Source of the DNA: Gamsiella multidivaricata
Lineage: Eukaryota; Mortierellomycota; Mortierellomycetes; Mortierellales; Mortierellaceae
DNA length: 64,000 bases
Direction of reading: 5' to 3'
NCBI RefSeq assembly: GCF_025024155.1
Contig: NW_026251713.1
Span: forward strand, 372,001 to 436,000
Part shown: one piece after another, positions 55,492 through 64,000 of the stretch
Position numbering within the stretch: the stretch's first letter is position 1
Layout: the number at the start of each line of letters is the position of its first letter
Notes under the pieces: generated by a model
What the model saw: the letters and a program-made list of their open reading frames with translations, nothing else
Told to the model about the DNA's origin: nothing
The model's database searches: none
Program-made: the position numbers and the translations under genes

Positions 55492-55612
55492 AATGCTTCT
55501 GATGGTTGCGGCTATAGAGTCTTGGTCTTTCGGATAGAGTGTTTCCTCTAAAATAAAGTAAAGTCGTTGTTCGAGTTGAATTTGGCGGATGATAATTTTG
55601 GTGGCAAATTCC

Positions 55613-55643
<31 letters not shown>

Positions 55644-56938
55644 GTCTCGAGATGAGAATGTCTTGATCGTTAAGTATGAGCGAGAGTGTGCGAGAGAGAG
55701 AAAGAGAAAGAAAAAGCGAGGGAGACAACGATGGTCAGGTTATGAAATGGAGAGGTAGTGGCGTATAAATCCCGTTGGAATGTAAAGATAGAGGTACAAT
55801 GTGTATATCGGTGAGAGACTAAGGAATAGATAGATCAGAGATACGAAAGAGGATGAGGAAGAGGAAGACGAGGAAAGATGCGAGGATAAAGATGGGTTGT
55901 GTTGTGCATGCAAAGGGAGGGAAGTTAGGGAAGTGGAGCGAGGATACGGGGATAGCGGCGGCGGCGGTGGTGGTGGTGGTGGTGGCGGTATGGAAGTCAG
56001 GGACGGAGGAGACGTCTCGTGGAAAAGGAACTGGGAAAGGGGTGGCGGAATAAGGAAAGATGACCAAGCAAGCAAGAAGAAAAGAGAGGGAAAAAGAAGT
56101 GGCGATCGAAAATTAAAAACCTGTTCAGCAGGGGGTGTATGTGCTTTCCCCTGCCCCATCCAACTGTCAGTCTTCCTCCAGACCATGGAAATGGCTCGTG
56201 GGTTCGTCCGCCTTCGCGGTGCAGTGCGGTTCAAGCTTAATTGCAGCAGTATGCGGGCGTGTCTTCCGATGGTGTGTGTGTGTGATCTCCCTCTTTTTTT
56301 TCTGTTCATGGGGTCGGACAAAAAGAGAGTAAAAAAAAGGGGCCGATGGCCAATCTCAGCTGCGTGCCTCTTCTTGGTCACACTGCTCTTTTTTTTGCGT
56401 CGAATGAATGAAAGTGTGAATGAGAGGGTAATATATTTGAAGACCCATTCAACCCTACGATGGGGTCCAGTGTCATCATTATCATCACCATCATCTGCGG
56501 CACGCGCGTTTGTTTTCCCGCTCGTTCGTCCGAGATGATTGACATCAAAAAAGCACACGATCCCTGTCATCCGCCGAAAATATCTGCAACACATCTCTGC
56601 AATCTGCCCAATGCTCCAGCATGCACAAGCGTGCGTGTGTTACAACCGACACACTTTTGAGGACACGGTTCACCAGGCATTTCAGACTATCAACGTCATC
56701 CGTTGTCCCCGTGGGCCTAGGAACCACGGGGTCCATGAAGTCAAGCGTCTCAAGAGCAATTGACAGACTTGCACGAGCTCGAGGCCCTCATCCCCACCAT
56801 CGCCTAACAACTGCCAATATTAATCTAACGTCTTCACAGCGTATCCTTGGCTCTGTGCTTTGTGGGAAGCAACCACAACAGTTGTGGTTCAACGCCGAGC
56901 AACAAAGAAAAGAGCAGTTTATTTGAAATATATCACCG
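55492..56938. other. 5' flank of the FYVE gene and 3' flank of GUP1
   Basis: Contains an A28 run at 55613-55640, purine-rich sequence at 55678-55720 and a (GGT)n/(GGC)n tract at ~55961-55988. On the minus strand it reads as a C/T-rich leader. Long open frames here are by-products of these tracts. Confidence 0.4.
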
Positions 56939-57863
56939 TTAGCAATTCAAAAAAACACCGCGTCTCTTCTCTGCCTCACGCACTTCAAACTGCATCTGTG
57001 CACAGACGAACATCGCACAGAAACAGCAACACATGGTCACCCATCCCTGAGCAGTCGAGAAGAGACCGTACAACATGTTCTTAACGCCCTCCAGTCCTAC
57101 GCAGAATCCAACCAAGTTTGCAATCATCATCAACAAAATGTTGCCGACTGCTCCGACGGCGCACAGATGGCGGTAGTATGGCCAGCTTCCCCACTAAACA
57201 TCAGAAGAAAGAATTAATTAGTGGTTACTTGTTTGCAAAAGGATAAAGCATGAGATTCTTATGACAACTCAACATACTTTTTTCTTGGAAAACACTTTGC
57301 TGGCAATAATCTCGGGTAAGATGAAGAACGAAATGAGCCATCCCCATGCCAGCAACTTCAAGTTGATGTCGTGCCAGACTGCGACAAATGTAAAGACGGC
57401 CCAGATGTTGTAGATCGCATACCGCGAGCCACCCAGTGGAATGTAAATGTATCGGAGGATCCACAGGTTGTAACTCTTGTGCCAGCTACGCCAGAATCCA
57501 AGGGCCGAGTAGTTGTTGGTTACACATCGGATCATATTCTCAGGAGCCTCGATGCCGTCCAGCAGTGCCCAAAGGCGGAAGAACCGCCAAATAATCATCA
57601 GCTTGAGCCAGATCAGGATTAGGTTGAATAGACCAATCATGCAGATCTGAAGTACGGGATCGTTATCCCATGCCTGACGCTTGCTGACGGCGACCATGTG
57701 CATGTAGTGCATAGTGAATTCCATGGTCAATAGAGAAAAGATGAGTCGACCGACCCACATAACGAGCGTCTTCCCTGGGATACTCTTGGGATAACGCAGC
57801 TATGTAATTGTGTTGGAAGGAGACAGCAGAGAGTCAGCATCGTTCATTCACAAGATGCTCCTT

Positions 57864-57902
<39 letters not shown>

Positions 57903-59497
57903 AAGCTAAATGAAGAAGTTTACCTGAGAGATAAAGTCGTTAAAGGTCATGATGGGTCCGGCAACATAGAGCGGTGCATAGAGAGTAAATGCGAGGTAGT
58001 AGACAAAATTGTAATCCTCGGCAAATGCAGGCGTGCTGACCCGCTCCTTGTCTGTTGTAGGTGCCTTATCCCTGTCTTCCTTCTATAAAGTTGGGAAAAA
58101 AGTCAAGGGCACATGTTACACATCTGCTCTGCTTGCCTGTTTCGTTGCCGCGTCCATCTCTGTTCATTTGTTTTGACTTATAACGTACAGTAATGCTCTC
58201 GCGGGTCTGTTTGTGAGACCAGTAGTAGTCCAAGTTGAATGACACAAGTCGAAGCATCGTGAAGTTGAAGTTGACATCCCAGCGCCTGTTCATACCTGTG
58301 TTGCCGTCCTATAACGATAGAGAACCCCTTTATCAGAATCGTTTCATTACTGGTGACGATATACAAGCAAACGGAATGGGAAGAAACACTTACCAACCAT
58401 GCCAAGGACTCGTGCAAACTGGCGAACTGGTAGCCTTGGTGGGTCTCATTCAAAAAGAGGATGGCGAGGTTGAAGATCCAGGTAAGAACAGGCATCATGC
58501 GGGATGATCCGCCTAGTTTGGCAATCGCGTAATTGGTGGTGACAATTGCGCCGATCTTGAGAATACTGTTGCCATACATGAAATAGAGGTAGACGGCCGA
58601 AAAGGCTAGGAAGAAGTAGGCGCGATATAATGGCTGGAGAGGCGACTTCAGCGGTGTCACTGGCACAAAATAGAGGCGGTACAAGTGACTGAGAGGAACG
58701 TAAATGCACATCACGGCGGCAAGGACGGGCAAGTTGTTGCGAAAGTTGGCGTACTGTTCATCGCTGTTATCCTATTATTCAACGAACAATCGATCGATCG
58801 GGATAAATGGGAAGATGGTCAAATTGAGTCCATATGGCACTTCAACATACTGTGCTAGAAAGAAAAGACATGAAAGCTTGTTAAAGCTTCGAAACACACC
58901 ACTTTGTATCCGAACCAGCCATCCGAAAGCAGATCCTTGAACTTGTCATAGTTCGGGTTCGACTCTATTACGTTAAAGGGATATGATGAGAAACTGCGCT
59001 CGATTGATCGATTGAATGCAGAATGCGGCTCAATATTCATTCTTGCTCACCCGAGCTGGCATCGTGGCCTGTCTTGAACATGTATGGCACACAGGTGATG
59101 AAGACGAAGTAATAGAAGTAAAACTCCTTCGTATTCCACAGCGACGGGTTTGTGCTTCGGTCCTGATATCTTTTCTTATGAACATAGCTCTGTGCTACTG
59201 GCTGGCTCTGCCCAACAAACGACGACGCTTCCTCGGTCGAAGCTCCGAATGCAAGTTGCGTTGCATCGTGGTCGTTGCTATCCTGATGGTTGACACGGAG
59301 CAATGGATGATGCTCGTGCTGCTGATGTCCTGTCATGCTCGTGCTGCTGCGTGGTTGTGTCTTATGTCGACTATCCCTGCTGTTGCTGTCCCGGATTGCC
59401 TTTGTTGCCTCCTGTGGTTTATAAAGTCAAATGGGTTTAACAGAGAGTTGGAATGGAGAAAGCGCGTACAAACTTGAAGGCTAACCTCGGCTTTCAT
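56939..59497 (-). CDS. GUP1: Gup1-type MBOAT acyltransferase
   Basis: A multispanning ER membrane O-acyltransferase that in yeast remodels the lipid part of GPI anchors. Eight exons fit in phase: 59486-59497, 59051-59411, 58900-58964, 58394-58771, 58189-58308, 57924-58082, 57278-57799 and 56939-57193, giving 623 residues (yeast Gup1 is 560). Matches: [37 protein letters not shown]-like [53 protein letters not shown] and [17 protein letters not shown], with the conserved MBOAT His in VWHDI. The C-terminus keeps [13 protein letters not shown]. The first exon codes only MKAE and is inferred from phase; an alternative start is the ATG at 59336. A 36-nt A run, the longest in the window, lies in the intron at 57800-57923. 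Confidence 0.93.
57865..57900. repeat. A36 homopolymer in a GUP1 intron
   Basis: The longest mononucleotide run in the window. On the GUP1 coding strand it is a T36 tract within the intron between exons 6 and 7, about 60 bases before the acceptor. Confidence 0.9.
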
Positions 59498-59782
59498 GTG
59501 CTTGAAGAAAATTGAGTGAGCGCCCTTGACCCTGGATCAATTTTTAGCCAGAAATGGACTGAACAAACCAGTTGGGTGGTAACACTGCCATGAGGCCATG
59601 TTCCCATATCCCTTGTTATTCTTGGCTAGCGCGTCCTTCTTCAATCAAACGTTCTACTCGAACTTGACTGGAGAAGGAAGCATCGGCTACGCAACAATTG
59701 GTGTTGAGGTCGTGAGCTTACTCGGGGCATAGTGGTTAGAGGATAAGATATCCTGCGCGGTGAAGTACTCCGTGTCCCCAGG

Positions 59783-59814
<32 letters not shown>

Positions 59815-60115
59815 GAACGAATGAGTGTAGCCTGCGTGGTTCAATTGCTCGATGGAGCTCTAGCAACCGAGAATAAAGAGCGGCCATTGAAGTGCTACTG
59901 CACGATCTGTATCAGCGGTCTTCGGTGTGCTCTTTGACGCGCGAAAACCACAGGGTTCTTGAAAGAGCGCTCCCGCAAGAAGATGGACACCACAAACATC
60001 AAGCCACTAATACCCTGAACCTCGACTCCACTTTTCCCTTGCCCTTTTCCGTCCAAGGCACCCAAGCACAGCAACAAAGCAATCGTGAATCCAGGAACTA
60101 GCAATCACCAGGACA
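59498..60115. other. Divergent promoter region of GUP1 and RRG7
   Basis: Holds an A28 run at 59783-59810. No gene supported. Confidence 0.4.
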
Positions 60116-61480
60116 ATGAATAAGGCGACGCTCAGAGCAGCCTCGTTCATCGCATGTAGGAGGTCATGGAGGCTCCCTTGCTGTTATGTGCAAACAACTT
60201 TTCGATTTCGCTCCACCGCAACTACCGCCGCCACCAGTTCTATCGAAGCTTCTCAAGCTCCGTGCTCTTCCATAAAACAGACCCCGCCCCAGCCTCTGTT
60301 TCAGCCCGAATCTTCGGTCGCATGGGATGTATGTTCACTGCAACCTCAAGCCAAGGAACGTCGACGGAAAAATTCCAATAAGCGTACAGCAAAGGAACAG
60401 GCACAGGCACAGGCACAGGAGACGTCATCCTCGATACCTCATCCAAAAGAATGTTCTGAGCCGTCTCTACAGCCCCTAACATATCAGGGACAGGCTGCTA
60501 CAGATAATGATCCCGGCTTTCTAGGCCTTAAACCAGCGCCGTTTCCTAAGGATATTCATTCCTGCATGCCATACGTAAATCGGAATGTGCTGTACAAAAG
60601 AATACATGAGGCTCAGTCCATCAACCATACCCATAACGACCTCGAGAGCTTTGAAGGTCTTGACCACAACACTAGCAGCACCATCTATCGAGGAACGCTT
60701 TTCGAATATCAGACTCAGGAAATTCTCAAGAAGCATCTCGGCATTTACACGCAACGGTCTGCAGGAAACGGCGACCTGGGCATCGATCTTCGTGGAACAT
60801 GGTTCTTACCATTGAGTGCTTCCGCGGAACCAGGGGACATGGTACGGCATCTAAAAGTGATCGTGCAGTGCAAGAAAATGAGCTCCAAGGTCGGTCCGAA
60901 ATTTGTCCGCGAGCTGCAGGGCTCGCTCTCGTATGAAACGCAGCCGACCATGGCTATCTTGGCAATCTCATCCGAGTTCACCAAGCAGGCCCTTCTCCCA
61001 TACGCAAAGTCACTGTGGCCAATGGCGCTGGTAGTGATCGACACTAAGAAACAAGAGTGTCGAAAGTTGATGTGGAACAGAGCCGCCGAGAAGGTTATGC
61101 ATGGACTGCAGGTCGCCACACGATGGTACAAGGGAGAAGACGGACAATTGGAGAGCAGGCCAGTGCTTTGTTTCAAGGGCGAGCTCATTAAGCGGTTACC
61201 AGGACCTCATCTCAATGAAGGCAAACGGGAAGCAGATCAGGATATGGAAAGTATGGAAACCGCCAACACTTCACCGATCGACTATTCGATCCCAAATTGG
61301 AACATCAACACAAAGCCAGAGTACCTGCGCATTGTTCCCAAAGCAACGGGAGGATGGGATCGTGCGGATCTGGAGGGCGAGGACGCAGATCACCCCCCTC
61401 TTCATTCAAATCACTTGGAACTGCTATCATGGTCCCCTCCATTTCCAATCCAGGAGTCGATCCAGCCATCGACTGAATAA
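60116..61480 (+). CDS. RRG7: Rrg7-like mitochondrial protein with restriction-endonuclease-like fold
   Basis: A 454-residue single-exon protein of the fungal RRG7 (DUF2034) family, needed in yeast for respiratory growth and mitochondrial genome maintenance. The basic, Arg-rich N-terminus (MNKATLRAASFIACRRSWRL) fits a mitochondrial presequence. The core begins YRGTLFEYQTQEILKKHLGI and has GNGDLGIDLRGTW and LKVIVQCKKM, the D...(Q/E)xK signature of a PD-(D/E)XK nuclease fold, followed by GPKFVRELQGSL. It is transcribed divergently from GUP1 and stops 197 bases before HAP5. The family is confident; nuclease activity is not established for it. Confidence 0.87.
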   Translation: MNKATLRAASFIACRRSWRLPCCYVQTTFRFRSTATTAATSSIEASQAPCSSIKQTPPQPLFQPESSVAWDVCSLQPQAKERRRKNSNKRTAKEQAQAQAQETSSSIPHPKECSEPSLQPLTYQGQAATDNDPGFLGLKPAPFPKDIHSCMPYVNRNVLYKRIHEAQSINHTHNDLESFEGLDHNTSSTIYRGTLFEYQTQEILKKHLGIYTQRSAGNGDLGIDLRGTWFLPLSASAEPGDMVRHLKVIVQCKKMSSKVGPKFVRELQGSLSYETQPTMAILAISSEFTKQALLPYAKSLWPMALVVIDTKKQECRKLMWNRAAEKVMHGLQVATRWYKGEDGQLESRPVLCFKGELIKRLPGPHLNEGKREADQDMESMETANTSPIDYSIPNWNINTKPEYLRIVPKATGGWDRADLEGEDADHPPLHSNHLELLSWSPPFPIQESIQPSTE

Positions 61481-61677
61481 AGGAGACTATTACTTTCTAA
61501 ATGACCTCTTTTGTGAGACAAGCAGTGTTGAAACGTCCAAGGAAGACTATCACCTGATGCTACCTTTTTTTTTCTGTGTGGGTCTCATTTGTAAGTTACC
61601 ATTTGTCTACGGGCGTATCCACTCACAGCTCTTCGAACCTCTTCTTTACTCCAATCATAACATCCGCGACACTAACC

Positions 61678-62919
61678 ATGAACCCGCAGCATCAGCGCGC
61701 CAACTCCTCCGGGACACCCTATCCAGCACCGACTGGTTACTATCCGGAGCAACAGCAGCCCAACCGCCAGCAGCAGGGCCAGCAGATCGTACAGCCGCAA
61801 CACCAGCAGCCCATGTACCCAGTGCTCCCTTCCATGAACCACCCTCCGCCACCGCTGATGCACCACCATGACCCTGCGTTTGCACACCATCAACCCATGC
61901 AGCAGGCACATATGCATCTGCTTCAATCCTTCTGGTTGCGACAGATGCATGAGATCCAAAACTTACCCCAAGACTTCAAAATCCACCACCTTCCACTGGC
62001 GCGCATCAAGAAAGTCATGAAGACAGACGATGATGTCAAGGTTGGAAAGAACGAAACAGCAGCTGACACGCGCTCCGGAAAAATGGTGCATCTTGAGTCC
62101 CTACCTACTTATCCTTGTTCTTCCACTGTGGTATGATCAGGCCAAGATGATCAGCGCCGACGCGCCGATGATCTTTGACAAGGGATGCGAGATCTTCATT
62201 ACGGAGTTGACACTCCGCGCATGGCAAGAAGAAAAGATGAATCTATTAAAATGCTCGGCGCATGTGCCATATTGCAGTTCATTCATGTCGAGCGATGTTC
62301 TCGATTCCCTAATCTGAAACCATTTCACATTTCACATTTCCAAATGACGCTGCAGGATCCACGCAGAAGAAAACAAGAGGCGGACACTCCAACGAAGCGA
62401 CATTGCGGCAGCGATCGCCAAGACCGACATGTTTGATTTCCTGATCGACATTGTCCCGCGTGAAGAGTACAAGATCTCGCTTCCCAAGGAGCACAAGATG
62501 CAGCACGGGATCGCAGGACACGATCGTCGTCGTAGCCAGGAAATGTTTCATCAGCCCATGCCTGGACCCGCGAGCGCCACGGGACCCAAGGGACCGGGTG
62601 TGGCTGGTGCTGGTGTTGGTAGTGCGTTGGACGCAGGCATGGGTTTGGAAGGATACTACCCATACGGTATGATGGACAATAGCACGTATACGCTGGTATG
62701 TGAAGACATGATCTGTGTGACATTGACTATGAACCTGCATATGTGGTCTGTGCTCTCCTCAAGTCCATGAGTTGATATCATTTTTCATTCATTGCTGTGA
62801 AATGCTAGAGCCAAGAGCAGCAGCAACAGCAACAGCAACAGCAGCAACAACAGCTACAAATGCAGTATATGAATCAAGCACAGCAATCGCATCCCTCGCA
62901 GCAGCAATACGATTACTAG
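61678..62919 (+). CDS. HAP5: Hap5/NF-YC, histone-fold subunit of the CCAAT-binding complex
   Basis: A subunit of the HAP (NF-Y) CCAAT-binding factor, which controls respiratory and iron genes in fungi. Exons 61678-62040, 62147-62223, 62356-62695 and 62809-62919 join in phase to 296 residues. The histone-fold core is intact across introns: [75 protein letters not shown] and [20 protein letters not shown]. Restoring RAW|IHAEEN requires the intron at 62224-62355 to begin with GC (ATG|GCAAGA), a GC-AG intron. The acceptor before MISAD could also lie six bases upstream, adding Ala-Lys. The N-terminus and the last exon are Gln-rich. The identification is secure. Confidence 0.95.
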
Positions 62920-63391
62920 ATGCAATATGAATGGCAAGGAACAGGCGTATTGTCCACTCACTTGTAGTGTTATTTAAATAGCCTGCATTCGATATACAGC
63001 AATACAAAAAAACCTGCAATGTAATGTAATGCAATGTAATGACAATGCTTCCTCGAGGGCTATGAAGATGAATGGGTGGCAGCCGAGACCTCGTTTCCTC
63101 CTCGCATGTCCATTTCGTTAGCTGAAGACTGCGTGGGAATAAGCTCCAGGAGCATCAGTCGACTCGACGGCGGAATGGTTTTACAGTGGGTTAACATTTT
63201 TGACTCTGGTCCCCCGTTGCTGGTGCTGCTGTCGCTTGTGGCATCGGTATGACACAATCATTTTCATTTGCGCAATATGGATTGTGCACGGGGGACAAAG
63301 CAAGATAACCACGGTTGGGCAACTGAGAACTTTCTTCTTTCTTCACTTTCTCTCTTTACACAATCTGCCTGACAGCAACCACATTTTGACA
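62920..63391. other. Intergenic region before YOP1
   Basis: A short AATGT(A)-type tandem repeat lies at ~63014-63042. A C/T-rich leader precedes 63392. No gene seen. Confidence 0.4.
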
Positions 63392-64000
63392 ATGGAAAGC
63401 ATCCAGACTAAAGGTAACGCTGGCAAAACAATCTAGACACAAAGGGCACAACCAACGTACCTCGCTTTCCTTGGCGCGTTCAACTTCCTTCGTCCCTTAG
63501 CTTCCTTGGCTCTTTAAGGCTCAGGGATATGACACCGCCTGTTGGACATGGACAGGAATGTCAATCCGCTTCTCTGTCCTCGAAGGTCATCTTCTCGATC
63601 GGCTACGGAGCCGCCTCTAGTCCTTCCAGACATTGTCCGTATTAACGACCAAAATAACCTGTCCTGTGAACCTTTTTATAGTACGATACTACAACGCTCA
63701 GCTGGACAAGGAATTAGGACAGTATCCACAGTTAAACCGATTCCAGGCAGCAACAGGAGTTCCGAAAACATTCCTGGCCCTCGGATCTGGTGTGTTTATC
63801 CTGTTGATGATCTTTTTCAACTTTGCAGGAAAACTACTGTCCAACATTCTCGGCTGGGTCTACCCGGCCTACCGATCCTTCAAAGCTCTGGAAACGCCGT
63901 CCCAGGACGACGACAAGCAATGGTCCGTTTGTGTTTGATCTCGCAAGGGAAGTGGGTGAGGACGTCCTAATGAACATGTCGCTTTAACACTGTATTCTTG
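63392..64000 (+). CDS. YOP1: Yop1/REEP5 (TB2/DP1) ER-shaping protein, 5' part
   Basis: A hairpin membrane protein that curves tubular ER. Exon 1 (63392-63413) codes MESIQTK, and exon 2 (63682-63922) continues VRYYNAQLDKELGQYPQLNR, GVPKTFLALGSGVFILLMIF and LSNILGWVYPAYRSFKAL, then DDDKQW. The two exons join in phase across a 268-bp intron. The frame after KQW reaches a stop within bases, so a donor at 63923 (GTCCGT, phase 2) is inferred; the remaining coding part, expected to start with the LTYW-type second hairpin, lies beyond the window. Confidence 0.9.

Noticed and set aside
55740..56594. 284-codon minus-strand frame rich in Ser and Pro
   Set aside because: The translation is produced by C/T-rich promoter and microsatellite sequence (Ser/Leu/Phe and Pro runs), not by a protein-like pattern.
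59641..59887. Minus-strand frame with a Phe run and GDTEYFTAQDIL
   Set aside because: The Phe run is the A28 homopolymer. No GUP1 exon or other family matches, and phase with the GUP1 first exon was not achievable.
1..64000. CRISPR arrays, bacterial operons, prophage or riboswitches
   Set aside because: Spliceosomal introns and fungal gene content throughout; no regularly spaced repeats of CRISPR type and no structured leader recognised.
1..64000. tRNA or rRNA genes
   Set aside because: A scan by eye for the GGTTCGANNCC B-box with a matching acceptor stem found none; a covariance-model search would be needed to exclude them.

Overview
The window looks like nuclear DNA of an early-diverging filamentous fungus, most likely a Mortierellomycete (Mortierella/Linnemannia-type). 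The reasons are base composition near 50% GC, genes split by many 60-130 bp GT-AG introns, fungal gene families (GUP1, RRG7, YOP1, HAP5, endopolyphosphatase, LYC1-type acetyltransferase), and Crinkler-type effector remnants and MULE-type transposase debris of the kind known from Mortierellomycota and Glomeromycota. Species assignment is inference; no rRNA or tRNA gene was seen.

Layout. (1) 1-8.3 kb: 3' end of a RhoGAP gene, a protein with two degenerate forkhead-like domains, and a CreC/WDR20-type WD40 protein. (2) 8.7-19.7 kb: a gene graveyard holding a broken acyl-CoA-synthetase-like gene, a decayed MULE-type transposase, a Crinkler (CRN) gene with two in-frame stops, a 1,077-bp palindromic Tc1/mariner-like element with ~370-bp inverted arms and a TA duplication, a second, badly decayed CRN/RHS-type ATPase-nuclease, and a chromodomain scrap of a Ty3/gypsy element. 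(3) 19.7-40.3 kb: housekeeping genes: a low-complexity scaffold with a Bni4-like PP1-binding C-terminus, a Cid1-like nucleotidyltransferase, a DHA2 MFS exporter, a Nop13-like RRM protein, the GID/CTLH E3 subunit Rmd5, a LYC1-like acetyltransferase, an endopolyphosphatase and a BTB protein. (4) 42.4-64 kb: a URC1-like GTP cyclohydrolase II homologue, a septin, Arl8, a large FYVE protein, Gup1, Rrg7, Hap5 and the start of Yop1.

Most multi-exon genes were resolved by matching reading phase at every junction, which exposed two GC-AG introns (RMD5, HAP5) and suggested that the FYVE gene is one four-exon gene. Genes alternate strands with divergent promoters (LYC1/PPN1, URC1/septin, GUP1/RRG7) and convergent ends (MFS/NOP13, PPN1/BTB). 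There is no operon-like organisation. Related functions touch only loosely: endosome/lysosome traffic (Arl8, FYVE), ER/lipid (Gup1, Yop1), carbon control (CreC-like, GID E3, Hap5). Homopolymer A/T runs of 15-36 nt recur about twelve times, half of them inside introns.
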